64,000 bases of DNA from Pseudorhizobium endolithicum (GCF_902153245.2 NZ_CABFWF030000018.1:82237-146236); one strand, 5' to 3'. Shown: positions 1-11,347, numbered from the stretch's first letter. Notes: a model not told the origin generated them from the letters alone. Translations and numbers: made by a program.

Positions 1-1336
1 CGGCGCGAATCCAATCGCTGTCCTCGTCGGCGCGCTTTACGACCACGCGGCGCTCGCTCTGCGGGCTCGGCTTGTCGAACAGTCTTTCCGCCTCCGCCCG
101 GGCGGAGGATTTCTTCGCCTTGCTGTCGGTGGTCGGACGCGCTCCCGGCGCCATCCAGACGTTGGCCGTGCGGGAGGTTCCCATCGGCAGACGCTTCTTT
201 GGCTTCTCCGCGCCGGAGCCACGGTCGTCACGGGAGCCTCCGCGAGGCGCCGATTTCCCGGCAAAGCCTCGTTCCGCGCCCCGGGGTTCCGGCCGCTTCG
301 CGAGCTTTTCGCTCCGCTCGGGCCTTGCCTGCTTCGCCCATCCGCCGCTTTCGGAACGTTCGGCATGAGCAGGCGCGGCAGCGGCATCATCGGCCCTGGC
401 CGGCTCGTTGTAGATCGGCGCGTCGAAGTTTGCCTTGGCCTCTTCGATGAGGCGCGGACCGAGCTGCTCCCGCAGCATCCGACCCCGCACTTCGAGGACA
501 TGACCCTCCGGCAGGTCGCCAAGCTGAAACGGACCGTAGGAGATCCGGATCAGGCGGTTGACCTCGAGACCGAGGGCGCCGAGCACGTTCTTGACCTCAC
601 GGTTCTTGCCTTCGCGCAGTCCGACGGTCATCCAGACATTATGGCCCTGCTTGCGGTCGAGCGTAGCGTCGATCGCGCCATAGAGGACGCCGTCGACGGC
701 GATGCCTTCCTTCAGCTTGTCCAGGGCAGCCTGGTCGACCTCGCCATGGGCCCGGACCCGGTAGCGCCGAAGCCAGCCGGTGGTCGGCAGTTCCAGAACG
801 CGCGCAAGGCCGCCGTCATTGGTCAGCAGCAAAAGGCCTTCGGTGTTGATATCGAGGCGACCGATCGACATGACCCGCGGCAACCCGTCGGGGAGATTGT
901 CGAAGACCGTGGGACGGCCCTCCGGATCGGCATTGGTGGTCACCAGCCCCGCCGGCTTGTGGTAGAGCCAGAGGCGGGTGCGCTCGATGCCGCGGATCGG
1001 TTCTCCATCGACCTCGATGCGATCCTCGAGCGTGGCATTGACGACGGGCGTCTCCAGAACCTGGCCGTTGAGGCGAACCCGGCCTTCCATGATCATGCGC
1101 TCGACGTCGCGGCGGGATGCCACTCCTGCCCGTGCCAGTATCTTGGATATCCGCTCGGGCTTTGCCGCTGCCTCCACGGCATGAGCCTCCACCTTTTCCT
1201 TCCCGGCTTTGGGCTTCAACCCTGCTTTCGCCGAGAAACCGGACTTGCCTCCGGCCCCCTTTGCAGACGGCTTGGGTTTGGTGCTGCGTTCGAAGGATTT
1301 GGATCCGCCGCGCTTTGGCTTGTCTTTGGGTGTCAT
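1..1336 (-). CDS. rluB: 23S rRNA pseudouridine synthase, RluB/RsuA family (partial)
   Basis: Converts a uridine of 23S rRNA to pseudouridine. The gene starts at an ATG (1336-1334) and is still open at the window edge, so the C-terminus is missing; about 445 codons are visible. Residues 1-60 are a Lys/Ser/Ala-rich basic tail. An S4 RNA-binding domain follows (about 62-100, RISKILARAGVASRRDVE), then the RsuA/RluB catalytic domain with GRLDINTEGLLLL, whose Asp is the expected catalytic residue. After the catalytic domain a charged, low-complexity extension begins. Members of this family in Rhizobiales often carry such tails. The divergent neighbour is tadA, also an RNA-modifying gene. The RluB assignment rather than another RsuA-family member is by similarity only. 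Confidence 0.88.
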   Translation of the reverse strand, partial: MTPKDKPKRGGSKSFERSTKPKPSAKGAGGKSGFSAKAGLKPKAGKEKVEAHAVEAAAKPERISKILARAGVASRRDVERMIMEGRVRLNGQVLETPVVNATLEDRIEVDGEPIRGIERTRLWLYHKPAGLVTTNADPEGRPTVFDNLPDGLPRVMSIGRLDINTEGLLLLTNDGGLARVLELPTTGWLRRYRVRAHGEVDQAALDKLKEGIAVDGVLYGAIDATLDRKQGHNVWMTVGLREGKNREVKNVLGALGLEVNRLIRISYGPFQLGDLPEGHVLEVRGRMLREQLGPRLIEEAKANFDAPIYNEPARADDAAAAPAHAERSESGGWAKQARPERSEKLAKRPEPRGAERGFAGKSAPRGGSRDDRGSGAEKPKKRLPMGTSRTANVWMAPGARPTTDSKAKKSSARAEAERLFDKPSPQSERRVVVKRADEDSDWIRA

Positions 1337-1484
1337 TTGTTGTTTGCCTGAAGCGTGAAGTCGAACGGGTTAGCCGGACATTCATGCTGGTTGAGGTGCA
1401 TCTAGGCTTGCCGCGCGACGCGCGGGCCTTTTCGATCGCTTCCTACCAGTTCAAGCCACCGGGGTTAAGAGGAAATCGCCGATC

Positions 1485-1943
1485 ATGGCCCAGAACGACG
1501 GTTTCATGGCGGAAGCCCTGCATGAGGCGGTGCTGGCCGGGCAGAGGGACGAGATACCCGTCGGAGCCGTGCTGGTGCTGGACGGCCGGATCGTCGCCCG
1601 CTCGGGAAACCGGACGCGAGAGAACAACGACCCGACCGCCCATGCGGAGATGAACGTCATCCGGGAGGCTGCGCGGCTCCTGGGACAGGAGCGGCTGACA
1701 GGCGCCGATCTCTACGTTACGCTGGAGCCCTGCGCGATGTGCGCGGCCGCCATCTCCTTTGCCCGCATCCGCCGTCTTTACTACGGCGCGGAGGACCCGA
1801 AGGGGGGCGGCGTGCACCACGGCGGCAGGTTCTATGCGCAAACCACCTGCCACCACGCACCGGACGTGTATTCCGGCATCGAGGAGCGACGGTCGGCCAC
1901 TGTCTTGAGGGATTTCTTCCAGGCAAAACGGGAGCCTGGGTAG
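1485..1943 (+). CDS. tadA: tRNA-specific adenosine deaminase TadA
   Basis: Deaminates A34 to inosine in the anticodon of tRNA-Arg(ACG), so that the tRNA reads CGN codons. At 152 residues it has normal family length. The zinc and catalytic signature is intact: H53-A-E55 (HAEM) supplies one zinc ligand and the proton-shuttle Glu, and P82-C83-A-M-C86 supplies the two Cys ligands. NDPTAHAEM and LEPCAMC are the classic cytidine/deoxycytidylate deaminase motifs in the arrangement typical of TadA rather than of guanine deaminases. It is transcribed divergently from the rluB-like gene with about 150 bp between them. Confidence 0.95.
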   Translation: MAQNDGFMAEALHEAVLAGQRDEIPVGAVLVLDGRIVARSGNRTRENNDPTAHAEMNVIREAARLLGQERLTGADLYVTLEPCAMCAAAISFARIRRLYYGAEDPKGGGVHHGGRFYAQTTCHHAPDVYSGIEERRSATVLRDFFQAKREPG

Positions 1944-1955
1944 GCGAAGTCCGGA

Positions 1956-2576
1956 CTACTGGAAGGGCTTCCACCAACTGGACGTCTTCTGTGTCGCTTC
2001 CGCTTCCTTCTTGCGGCGGCGCTCCTTCTTGAGTTCCGGCTCGCCCAGATCATCAAGTGCTGCAGAATCCACTGCGCGATACTCCACCGGCGGGTCCGTC
2101 AGAGAGCGGCGCGGCTGCGTCACGTCTGCATTGTGGAGGTTCTGCTTGGCCTGCCGGAAGGCTTCCCACTTCTCCGACTCCGTCATCTGGCCGGCCTTGC
2201 CCTTCCCGGCCAGCAGTGGTGAACGATAGCGGGGGTTGTTTTCGTTCTCGTCGGCCTCCTGGCGCAGGCGAGCGCGGGTTTCTTCCGGCGATTCAACCCA
2301 GCCCGGATTGTTCTCGCGGTTGGCGAGGGACGCCTGCGGGGGCGGCAGCGACTTGTCTTCAGCCGCAACGACGAGGTTCGGGCGCGGGTTGTACTTCACG
2401 TTGCGCTCGTCCTGGGGGCCTATGGAAACCGCAGAGGTGAGGTCGTTGCTCAACTGCTCCATCGCGGAGGTTCCGGTCCCGTAGGTGGGACTTCCCATGC
2501 AGCCCGAAAGGGCGAGCATTCCGGCCATCAGGCCGGCCGCGCTGGATGCTGCGCGAAACCCATGCGACGTCTTCAT
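1956..2576 (-). CDS. putative lipoprotein, hypothetical
   Basis: A small exported protein of about 206 residues. The N-terminus has a hydrophobic segment ending in a lipobox (LSGC, acylated Cys about residue 26), predicting an outer- or inner-membrane lipoprotein. The mature part is polar and rich in Glu, Lys, Arg, Asn and Pro, with no recognised domain, and ends in a lysine/glutamate-rich stretch followed by SSWWKPFQ. An ATG at 2576 is preferred to a TTG one codon upstream. It lies downstream of ileS on the same strand and may be co-transcribed with it. It is only 12 nt from the convergent tadA stop. No function can be assigned. Confidence 0.75.
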   Translation of the reverse strand: MKTSHGFRAASSAAGLMAGMLALSGCMGSPTYGTGTSAMEQLSNDLTSAVSIGPQDERNVKYNPRPNLVVAAEDKSLPPPQASLANRENNPGWVESPEETRARLRQEADENENNPRYRSPLLAGKGKAGQMTESEKWEAFRQAKQNLHNADVTQPRRSLTDPPVEYRAVDSAALDDLGEPELKKERRRKKEAEATQKTSSWWKPFQ

Positions 2577-2716
2577 CAAAACCCTTCCAGCGGCGCCCGT
2601 CCTTCGACGCCTTCAGATTTCCGCTCGATACCCCCTGACCGGAAATTCCGGCCAATTTCGGGCAGATGTACCGGATGACACGCCAAAGCGCAATCATCCG
2701 GTGAGAGGGACCCTGG

Positions 2717-5710
2717 TCAGCCGAGACGGCCGAGGGCGGCCAGTTCCCGCAAGGCTGCGGCATCGCGCGCCGAAACCTCCGGATATTCCGGATCGGACCC
2801 CACATCCGTGGTGACACGCCATGAACGCGCGCACTTCGTGCCCTCCGCGAGCTTCGGTTCGACGGCAACGCCCGGCACCTCGGGAAGGCGGAACGCGCTT
2901 TCAGGCCCTTCGCCCCCGACGACGCGGATGGCCGAGGTGATGCAGATCTCCTCGAATTTCTGCCCTTCCAGCGCCTTCATGAGCGACGGGTCGGAGACGT
3001 GCACCACCGGTGCCGCTTCCAGCGAGGAACCGATCCGCTTTTCCTTGCGCTCGATCTCCAGCGCGCCGGTGACCACCGAGCGCACCCGACGGACCGAGGC
3101 CCATTTTTCCGCCAGCGCATCGTTGCGCCATTCGGCCTGAACCTCCGGGAACTGCTCGATATGCACCGACACGGCATCCGGGTTGCGTGAGAGCCAGGCT
3201 TCCTCCGTCGTGAACGGCAGCATGGGCGCCAGCCACGTCACCATGCAGTCGAAGATCCGGCGGATGACGGAAAGTGCCGAACGACGGCGCAGCGACGACG
3301 GCGCATCGCAGTAAAGCGCGTCCTTGCGGATGTCGAAGTAGAAGGCTGACAGCTCGATATTGGCGAAGTCGATCAGGGCCCGAGCGATCTTCTTGAAGTC
3401 GAAGGCGTCATAGCCGTCGCGCACCAGCCGGTCGAGCTCCGCCAGGCGATGCAGCATCAGCCTCTCGAGCTCGGGCAGGTCTGCACAGGCAATCTCCTCG
3501 CCCTCGTCGTGCGCCAGCGTGCCGAGCATCCAGCGGATGGTGTTGCGCAGCTTGCGGTAGGCGTCGACATTGGTCTGGATGATCGTCTTGCCGAGGCGCT
3601 GGTCTTCCCAATAGTCGGTGGTCATGACCCAGAGGCGAAGGATGTCGGCGCCGGCATCCTTCATGACGTCCTGGGGCGCCACGACGTTGCCGAGAGACTT
3701 CGACATCTTCTGGCCCTTCTCGTCCATGGTGAAGCCATGGGTGATGACCGTGTCGTAGGGCGCGCGGCCGCGGGTGGCGGCCGATTCCAGCAGCGAGGAA
3801 TGGAACCAGCCGCGATGCTGGTCGGAACCTTCCAGATAGACGTCGGCTGGCCATTTGAGGCCCGGACGGTCCTCCAGCGTGAAGGTGTGCGTCGAACCGG
3901 AGTCAAACCAGACGTCCAGAATGTCGCGGACCTGACTCCAGCCTTCATTGGCGCGGGAACCGAGGAAGCGCTCGCGCGCGCCCTCGGCGAACCAGGCATC
4001 GGCACCCTCCTGCTCGAAGGCTTCCATGATGCGGGCATTGACGGACTCGTCTTGCAGGATCGCGCCCTTTTCGTCGACAAAGACGCAGATCGGGACACCC
4101 CAGGCGCGCTGGCGGGAAAGAACCCAGTCAGGGCGCTGCTCGATCATGGCGCGCAGGCGGTTCTGGCCGGCAGCGGGCACGAAGCGCGTATCGTCGATGG
4201 CTCGCAACGCACGCGAGCGCAGCGTCGTGCCGTCGCCGAGTTCCTTGTCCATGTAGACGAACCACTGCGGCGTGTTGCGGAAGATGACCGGCTTCTTGGA
4301 CCGCCAGGAATGGGGATAGGAATGCTTCAGCCGGCCGCGGGCGAACAGGCAGTTTGCCGCGATCAGGGCCTCGATCACCGCCTTGTTGGCATCGCCCTTC
4401 TTGCCGTTGTCGTCCATGACGCGGGCGGGACCGCCCTCGCGGTCGGGACCGAAACCGGGAGCGTCAGCCGTGTAGAAGCCCGCGTCGTCGACGGGGAACG
4501 GGATCTTAGTGTCGATGCCGCGCGCTTCGAGTTCGCGGACATTATCCGTCCAGGCGTCAAAGTCCTCCCGGCCGTGGCTGGGTGCGGTGTGCACGAAGCC
4601 GGTGCCGGCGTCGTCGGTGACGTGGTCGCCGGCGAGAAGCGGGACAGGGAACTCATAGCCGCCGCCGAACTGGCGCAACGGGTGCCCGCACACGAGTGAC
4701 GCGAGCTCTTCCCCTGTAACCCCGCGAAGCTTTCTGTATTGCAGCTTCGCCTTCGCGAAGGACTCCTCGGCCAGATTATCGGCAAAGATCAGCCTCTCAC
4801 CCGGGCGCGGACCGAAGTCATTTTCGGCGGCCGTGACTTCATACAATCCGTAGGAGACCTTCGGGGAGTAGCTGATCGCGCGGTTGCCCGGGATCGTCCA
4901 CGGCGTGGTCGTCCAGATGACCACGAATGAACCTTGAAGATCTTCGAGGATACCGCCATCCGCGTTCTGCTCGATGACCGCCTGCCGATAGGCCTCACCC
5001 GTCTCCAGCGCCACACCCGGATCGCTGAACCGCACCACCGGGAACTTCACCCAGATCGTGTCGCTCTCGACATCGGCATACTCGACCTCCGCCTCGGCCA
5101 GCGCCGTTCGCTCGACCACCGACCACATGACCGGCTTGGATCCGCGATAGAGCTGGCCGCTCATGGCGATCTTCAGGAGTTCGCCGGCGATCCTCGCTTC
5201 CGCGTGGAAGTTCATCGTCGTATAGGGATTGTCGAAGTCGCCCTCGATGCCCAGGCGCTTGAACTCCTCCGACTGCACCTTGATCCAGTGGGCGGCGAAT
5301 TCGCGGCACTCCCGGCGGAACTCGTTGACGGGCACCTCGTCCTTGTTCTTGCCCTTCTCGCGGTACTTCTCCTCGATCTTCCACTCGATCGGTAGGCCGT
5401 GGCAATCCCAGCCGGGGACGTAGTTGGAATCATAGCCGCGCATCTGGAAGGAGCGGGTAATGACGTCCTTGAGGATCTTGTTCAGCGCGTGGCCGATATG
5501 GATGTTGCCGTTGGCATAGGGCGGGCCGTCATGGAGAACGAACTTCTGGCGACCTGCGGCGGAAGCGCGGAGCTTCCTGTAAAGGTCCATCTGCTGCCAG
5601 CGCTTGACGAGTTCCGGCTCCTTCTGCGGCAGGCCGGCGCGCATCGGGAAATCTGTTTCGGGCAGGTAGAGGGTCTTCGAGTAGTCGAGCTTGTCGGCAG
5701 TATCGGTCAT
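2717..5710 (-). CDS. ileS: isoleucyl-tRNA synthetase
   Basis: Charges tRNA-Ile with isoleucine; class Ia synthetase of 997 residues. The HIGH motif is at residues 71-74 ([11 protein letters not shown]) and KMSKS at 668-672 ([10 protein letters not shown]); a CP1 editing domain lies between them. The C-terminus retains only a single Cys (GTKCARSW) where many bacterial IleS enzymes have a four-Cys zinc site, a reduction seen in other alphaproteobacterial IleS proteins. The ATG at 5710, giving [13 protein letters not shown], is chosen over an upstream in-frame start at 5779 because the extra 23 residues are low-complexity and family members begin near here. Confidence 0.97.
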   Translation of the reverse strand: MTDTADKLDYSKTLYLPETDFPMRAGLPQKEPELVKRWQQMDLYRKLRASAAGRQKFVLHDGPPYANGNIHIGHALNKILKDVITRSFQMRGYDSNYVPGWDCHGLPIEWKIEEKYREKGKNKDEVPVNEFRRECREFAAHWIKVQSEEFKRLGIEGDFDNPYTTMNFHAEARIAGELLKIAMSGQLYRGSKPVMWSVVERTALAEAEVEYADVESDTIWVKFPVVRFSDPGVALETGEAYRQAVIEQNADGGILEDLQGSFVVIWTTTPWTIPGNRAISYSPKVSYGLYEVTAAENDFGPRPGERLIFADNLAEESFAKAKLQYRKLRGVTGEELASLVCGHPLRQFGGGYEFPVPLLAGDHVTDDAGTGFVHTAPSHGREDFDAWTDNVRELEARGIDTKIPFPVDDAGFYTADAPGFGPDREGGPARVMDDNGKKGDANKAVIEALIAANCLFARGRLKHSYPHSWRSKKPVIFRNTPQWFVYMDKELGDGTTLRSRALRAIDDTRFVPAAGQNRLRAMIEQRPDWVLSRQRAWGVPICVFVDEKGAILQDESVNARIMEAFEQEGADAWFAEGARERFLGSRANEGWSQVRDILDVWFDSGSTHTFTLEDRPGLKWPADVYLEGSDQHRGWFHSSLLESAATRGRAPYDTVITHGFTMDEKGQKMSKSLGNVVAPQDVMKDAGADILRLWVMTTDYWEDQRLGKTIIQTNVDAYRKLRNTIRWMLGTLAHDEGEEIACADLPELERLMLHRLAELDRLVRDGYDAFDFKKIARALIDFANIELSAFYFDIRKDALYCDAPSSLRRRSALSVIRRIFDCMVTWLAPMLPFTTEEAWLSRNPDAVSVHIEQFPEVQAEWRNDALAEKWASVRRVRSVVTGALEIERKEKRIGSSLEAAPVVHVSDPSLMKALEGQKFEEICITSAIRVVGGEGPESAFRLPEVPGVAVEPKLAEGTKCARSWRVTTDVGSDPEYPEVSARDAAALRELAALGRLG

Positions 5711-5975
5711 GGGTCGGGCAATCGTTTTGGCGCTCGCGAGCGCATCGGAAAGAGATGAGGTGGCGGAGGCGCGTGACAAAGCGCCGGAAACCCGGACCTT
5801 CCCGACGCCCGTCTCAGGCGACGCGGAAGGCCGGGCCGATAATTCGTATGAAGGGGACCGGCCGGTACGTTCTCATGATCGGCGTCTTACGGGTTTTGAA
5901 GGAGGAAAGGAAGAGGTATTCCCGGCAGCTTGCGAGAGGTTCAGACAGCATCTATCTTTTCCAACAGAGGAGACA

Positions 5976-6269
5976 ATGATGACTAAAGATGCCGTCTTCA
6001 CGTTCCATCTGGACGTCGAGCTCCACGACGCCTTCATGGCAGCAGCCAAGGATTCGCAGCAATCTGCTTCGCAGATCCTACGCGACATGATGCGCGACTT
6101 CGTCAGGCAGCAAGCGACGGAGCCGGAATACACAGCGTTCCTCCAAAGGAAGGTCGATGCTGCCCGATCGCAGATCTCCTCAGGAGAAGGCCTGGACGCG
6201 ATCGATGTCGAGCAAGAATTCGCAGCGCGGCGCGCTGCCGTTGCCGGCGGCAGCCGCTCGAGATCGTGA
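5976..6269 (+). CDS. ribbon-helix-helix antitoxin of a type II TA pair
   Basis: A 97-residue protein with an N-terminal ribbon-helix-helix fold: the beta strand is around VFTFHLDVEL and the two helices cover about residues 13-45, ending LRDMMRDFVRQQ. The C-terminal half is acidic and probably wraps the toxin. The start ATG at 5976 is preceded by GAGGAGA at the correct spacing. Its stop overlaps the toxin start by 4 nt (GTGA), so the two genes are translationally coupled. By family knowledge such proteins bind DNA as dimers and repress their own operon. It could be called ParD- or RelB-like; the sequence alone does not separate these. Confidence 0.8.
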   Translation: MMTKDAVFTFHLDVELHDAFMAAAKDSQQSASQILRDMMRDFVRQQATEPEYTAFLQRKVDAARSQISSGEGLDAIDVEQEFAARRAAVAGGSRSRS

Positions 6270-6550
6270 TCATCCGATGGGCACTTGCGGCAAGACGCGA
6301 CCGCGCACAGATATTTGACTATATCGCGTCCTATAATCCAAGCGCGGCGATACGCATGGACGAGCTAATCGCCGCTGCAATCGCCCAACTGAGAGACTTC
6401 CCCCTCCTGGGCAGACCAGGTGCGATACCGGGAACACGCGAAATCATCCCGCACGAAAGCTATCGCATCGTTTATGAAGTCGATGAGGCGACAGTTTCCA
6501 TCCTGACGATCGTGCATACTGCCCGCACCTGGCCTCCTACGCGGGACTAA
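6266..6550 (+). CDS. RelE/ParE-family toxin
   Basis: A 94-residue toxin paired with the preceding antitoxin, starting at a GTG that overlaps the antitoxin stop. The ParE-like pattern is clear: an N-terminal ALAARRDRAQIFDYIASYNP helix, a central FPLLGRPG segment, and a C-terminal ESYRIVYEVDEATVSILTIVHTAR strand set. The conserved Arg of ESYR and the final HTAR are typical of ParE/RelE folds. ParE proteins target gyrase and RelE proteins cleave mRNA; the sequence leans towards ParE but the target is not proven. It converges on ribF with a 4-nt gap. Confidence 0.82.
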   Translation: MIIRWALAARRDRAQIFDYIASYNPSAAIRMDELIAAAIAQLRDFPLLGRPGAIPGTREIIPHESYRIVYEVDEATVSILTIVHTARTWPPTRD

Positions 6551-6554
6551 GCCT

Positions 6555-7535
6555 TTAGAACGCGATCTTCGCGTCCAGTTCGCCCAACGGCGCCACGCCC
6601 GAAAGTAGCGCCCTCGCCTCTTCCCCATCGCGCCTGATCTGCTCGACCAGCGGATCCAGTCCGTCGAACTTCAGTTCGTCGCGCAGCCGCCCGAAGAAGG
6701 AGACGGAGCAGGTCTGGCCATAGAGGTCGCCGCTGAAATCGAAGACATAGGTTTCCAGAAGCGGCGCGCCGTCCTCCGTCACCGTCGGACGGCGGCCGTA
6801 GCTCGCCACACCGTCCCGGACAATTCCGTCGGCGGCGCGGAAGCGCACGGCATAGATGCCCGGCTTCAACTCCGTCTCCGGCGGCAGCGCCATGTTGGCC
6901 GTCGGGTAACCGAGGGTGCGGCCGAGCTTCTCGCCGCCGATCACCTCGGCCTCGACAGTATACCGGTAGCCGAGCAGGCCGGCGGCCGCCACCACGTCGC
7001 CCTCTGCCAGCAGCGCCCGGATGCGGCTGGAGGATATGACCTCGGCGTTCTCGTCGCGGAAGGCGTCCACGAGACTGACGGAAAAACCCAGCCGCTCCCC
7101 CGCCGACATCAGAAAAGCGGGCCCTCCCTCCCGGCCCTTGCCGAAGTGGAAGTCGAAGCCGGTGACGACGGCGCTGGCCTGCAGCCAGTCGACGAGCACC
7201 GTCTGGACGAATTCTTCCGCCGAGCGCTGGGAGAATTCGCGGTCGAAGGGATACTCGATGACGCAGCGGAAGCCCATGGCCTCCAGCAGGCGCGCCTTGA
7301 GGGGGGCGGGCGTCAGGCGGCAGACGGGGCTGTCCGGCCGGAACACCGTGCGCGGATGCGGCTCGAAGGTCAGCACCAGCGCCGGCACATTCCGATCCCG
7401 CGACAGCGACAGCGCGCGCGCAAGAACGCTGCGGTGCCCGCGATGAACGCCGTCGAAATTGCCGATCGCGACGACCCCTCCCTGCAGGCCTGGGGGTAGC
7501 GGTTGCTTCTTCTCGTTGCGGTGAAACACGGTCAT
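6555..7535 (-). CDS. ribF: bifunctional riboflavin kinase / FMN adenylyltransferase
   Basis: Makes FMN and then FAD from riboflavin. At 326 residues it is a normal bifunctional RibF. The N-terminal adenylyltransferase domain carries GNFDGVHRGH, the HxGH-type nucleotidyltransferase motif. The C-terminal kinase domain carries LGYPTANM, the GxPTAN-type riboflavin kinase signature, followed by GVASYGRRPT. It lies 7 nt downstream of the HAD phosphatase gene on the same strand, so the two probably share a transcript. A role for that phosphatase in flavin metabolism is possible but not shown. Confidence 0.95.
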   Translation of the reverse strand: MTVFHRNEKKQPLPPGLQGGVVAIGNFDGVHRGHRSVLARALSLSRDRNVPALVLTFEPHPRTVFRPDSPVCRLTPAPLKARLLEAMGFRCVIEYPFDREFSQRSAEEFVQTVLVDWLQASAVVTGFDFHFGKGREGGPAFLMSAGERLGFSVSLVDAFRDENAEVISSSRIRALLAEGDVVAAAGLLGYRYTVEAEVIGGEKLGRTLGYPTANMALPPETELKPGIYAVRFRAADGIVRDGVASYGRRPTVTEDGAPLLETYVFDFSGDLYGQTCSVSFFGRLRDELKFDGLDPLVEQIRRDGEEARALLSGVAPLGELDAKIAF

Positions 7536-7542
7536 TGGCGTC

Positions 7543-8391
7543 CTAGGCGAGCCGCGGCATCCACCACTTCGGCGCCGCCCCTTCGCGCTTCAGCCATGCG
7601 TTCATGACCGCCTCGTCGATCTGGCCGTTCACCGTATACTCGTTCACATGGATGCCGGCGCTGATATAGAGCAGATCGAGGCCCTGGCTGATGGCGCCGC
7701 GCACATCGGTGGGCATGCCGTCTCCGATCGCCAGGACGCGCTCGCGGGCGAACTCGCCGCGGGTCTGCCGGGCGAAGGCCAGCGCCTCCTCGTAGATCGG
7801 GGTATGCGGTTTGCCGGCGATGCGGGTCTTGCCGCCGAGGTCCTCGTAATAGGCGGCAACCGATCCGGCACAGGGGATGATGCGGTGACCGCGTTCGACC
7901 ACGAGATCCGGATTGGCGCAGATGAACGGAACGTCGCGCTTTCGGAAGGCGACGAGCATGTCGTGATAATCTTCCGGCACTTCCTTCTCGTCATCGAAGA
8001 AGCCGGTGCAAACGATGGCATCCGCTTCGTCAGCCCCGACGACTTCCACCTCCAGGCCGTCGAACAGCGGCATGTCGCGCTCGGGGCCAAGCAGGAAAAC
8101 CTTCTTCGGGCCTTCGGCGATGAGGTGGCGGGTCACATCGCCGGAGGTGACGATCCGATCATAGGCTGCGTCCGGAACGCCGAGCAGCCTCAGCTGCGAG
8201 ATGACACCCGGTGACGGACGCGGAGAATTGGTGATGAGCACCACGGTCGCTCCTGGCGCGCGCGCGTCCGACAAGGCGCTGCAGGCATCGGGGAAGGCAT
8301 CGACGCCGTTGTGGACTACGCCCCAGACATCGGACAGGATCACCTCATAGTTTCCGGTGATCTCGCTGAGATTGCTGATGCGCTTGGCCAT
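7543..8391 (-). CDS. HAD-superfamily class IIA hydrolase
   Basis: A 282-residue phosphatase-like enzyme. HAD motif I is at the start of the protein (LSDVWGVVHNG, nucleophile Asp21, with Trp where most HADs have another residue), motif II is VVLITNSPRPS, and a C-terminal GDGMPTDVRGA provides the metal-binding acidic residues. This matches the alphaproteobacterial subfamily related to NagD and PGP. The ATG at 8391 is chosen because the upstream extension is basic and unlike family members. It sits directly upstream of ribF in the same operon. The substrate is unknown. Confidence 0.85.
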   Translation of the reverse strand: MAKRISNLSEITGNYEVILSDVWGVVHNGVDAFPDACSALSDARAPGATVVLITNSPRPSPGVISQLRLLGVPDAAYDRIVTSGDVTRHLIAEGPKKVFLLGPERDMPLFDGLEVEVVGADEADAIVCTGFFDDEKEVPEDYHDMLVAFRKRDVPFICANPDLVVERGHRIIPCAGSVAAYYEDLGGKTRIAGKPHTPIYEEALAFARQTRGEFARERVLAIGDGMPTDVRGAISQGLDLLYISAGIHVNEYTVNGQIDEAVMNAWLKREGAAPKWWMPRLA

Positions 8392-8518
8392 GCTGCTTCT
8401 GAACCCGTGTTGGAACAGGCGCTGACATCGCAAAGCTTCGGCCCGATGGCAAGGGATTTCCTGCCGTCTGCTCCAGGCAGGCACGTTAACGGCAATCCGA
8501 TTTTAGGGCCGCGCCGTT

Positions 8519-8547
8519 CTTGACTCTCGATCTGGCCGCGCTTATCT
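8519..8547 (+). promoter_or_regulatory. RpoH (sigma-32) type promoter of groESL
   Basis: CTTGAC (8519-8524) and CTTATCT (8541-8547) are separated by 16 nt. This closely fits the alphaproteobacterial heat-shock sigma consensus (CTTG, then CYTATnT). It lies just upstream of the CIRCE operator, so the operon probably has both activation by RpoH and repression by HrcA. Confidence 0.75.
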
Positions 8548-8556
8548 CGACCGCCG

Positions 8557-8583
8557 TTAGCACTCTTTCAAACCGAGTGCTAA
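8557..8583 (+). promoter_or_regulatory. CIRCE operator (HrcA site)
   Basis: A perfect CIRCE element: TTAGCACTC, a 9-nt spacer, then GAGTGCTAA. HrcA is known to bind this element and repress chaperonin operons. It sits 53 nt upstream of the groES start, in the expected position for transcript repression. Confidence 0.97.
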
Positions 8584-8636
8584 CGCAAGACACGGATCTC
8601 GTATCCGTCCATGTCATTTGATCGAGGGATTAGACA

Positions 8637-8933
8637 ATGGCAAGCACCAATTTCCGCCCCCTGCACGACCGCGTCGTCGTTCGTCGCGTCGAGTCTGAAG
8701 AGAAGACCAAGGGTGGCATCATCATCCCGGATACCGCCAAGGAAAAGCCGCAGGAAGGCGAAATCGTCGCCGTCGGCTCCGGCGCCCGCGATGAGTCCGG
8801 CAAGGTTGTCGCACTCGACGTCAAGGTCGGCGACCGGGTTCTGTTCGGCAAGTGGTCCGGCACCGAAGTCAAGCTCGACGGCGAAGACCTTCTGATCATG
8901 AAGGAAGCCGACATCATGGGTATCATCGGCTGA
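8637..8933 (+). CDS. groES: co-chaperonin GroES
   Basis: The 98-residue lid of the GroEL folding chamber. It begins with [13 protein letters not shown] and contains the mobile loop with [17 protein letters not shown], followed by [19 protein letters not shown], all standard GroES features. It is the first gene of the groESL operon, downstream of the RpoH promoter and CIRCE, and is followed by groEL after 59 nt. Confidence 0.98.
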   Translation: MASTNFRPLHDRVVVRRVESEEKTKGGIIIPDTAKEKPQEGEIVAVGSGARDESGKVVALDVKVGDRVLFGKWSGTEVKLDGEDLLIMKEADIMGIIG

Positions 8934-8968
8934 TTTGCCAGCCTTTCGCCTTTCCGAAACAACGCTGA

Positions 8969-10633
<1,665 letters not shown>

Positions 10634-10675
10634 GACCTTCGGGTCCTACATCCGAGCCATCCGGTTCAGTTCAGG

Positions 10676-10706
10676 AAGGGCGGTCCTCGGGCCGCCCTTC
10701 TTGGTT
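10676..10706 (+). terminator. terminator of groESL
   Basis: An 8-bp perfect stem AAGGGCGG/CCGCCCTT (10676-10683 and 10692-10699) with an 8-nt loop, followed by a short T-rich run. It lies 42 nt past the groEL stop. Confidence 0.8.
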
Positions 10707-10753
10707 TACGCCCCTGGCGCGGCAGCAATTACACCGGGATCGTTCAATTATTG

Positions 10754-10768
10754 GAGACGATCCGTCTC
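10754..10768. promoter_or_regulatory. dyad upstream of doxX, possible operator
   Basis: GAGACG-ATC-CGTCTC is a perfect 6+3+6 dyad in an AT-richer part of the groEL-doxX gap, about 100 bp upstream of the doxX start. It could be a repressor or activator site. No regulator gene is adjacent, so this rests on symmetry alone. Confidence 0.3.
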
Positions 10769-10865
10769 TTATTGTTCATCTTATTGCTGATCGGATCATA
10801 TGGCATATTGGCTTCCAGAATTCGATGCCACTGAACATCAACGACCATCCTTCTGGAGACCTGCA

Positions 10866-11321
10866 ATGACCAACACAACCACCAACAATCTTCTGCTTCT
10901 TGCCGGCCGCGTGCTGCTCTCGGCCATGTTCATCCTGTCCGGCTATCCCAAGCTGCTCGACCCCGCTGGCACCGCGGGCATGATCGCCGGTGCAGGATTC
11001 CCGGCTGCGACCCTCCTCGCCTACCTTGCCGGCCTGTTCGAACTCGTTGCCGGCCTCTTCGTGCTGGTCGGCTTCCAGACGCGCACCGCGGCGATCCTGC
11101 TCGCTCTCTTCGCCGCCTTCACGGGCCTCGTCTTCCATTCCGGCACCATCAACGTGCCTGACTTCCCGGCAGCCGCCAACGGCATGCTGACCATGTTCAA
11201 CGGCCTGATGATGATGAAGAACCTGACGATTGCCGGCGGTTTCCTTGCACTCGCAGCCGTGGGCGCCGGCGCCTACTCGCTCGACGCCCGCCGCCGCGGT
11301 TCTGTCGCAATCGCTGCCTAA
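10866..11321 (+). CDS. DoxX family membrane protein
   Basis: A 151-residue integral membrane protein with four predicted hydrophobic segments. The DoxX hallmark LLAGRVLLSAMFILSGYPKL is at the N-terminus, followed by GLFELVAGLFVLVGF and a third helix rich in Leu and Ala. The ATG at 10866 is preferred over one at 10800 because TGGAGA precedes it at the right distance and family members begin here. DoxX/YphA proteins are linked to redox stress or membrane thiol chemistry in some bacteria, but the biochemical role is unsettled. It is monocistronic with its own terminator. Confidence 0.88.
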   Translation: MTNTTTNNLLLLAGRVLLSAMFILSGYPKLLDPAGTAGMIAGAGFPAATLLAYLAGLFELVAGLFVLVGFQTRTAAILLALFAAFTGLVFHSGTINVPDFPAAANGMLTMFNGLMMMKNLTIAGGFLALAAVGAGAYSLDARRRGSVAIAA

Positions 11322-11347
11322 CCTGACCGAATTCCCTGCCCGAGACG

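Noticed and set aside
5730..5743. GCGCTCGCGAGCGC palindrome upstream of ileS
   Set aside because: A perfect 14-bp palindrome, but such GC-only palindromes are expected by chance in this composition and no regulator is nearby.
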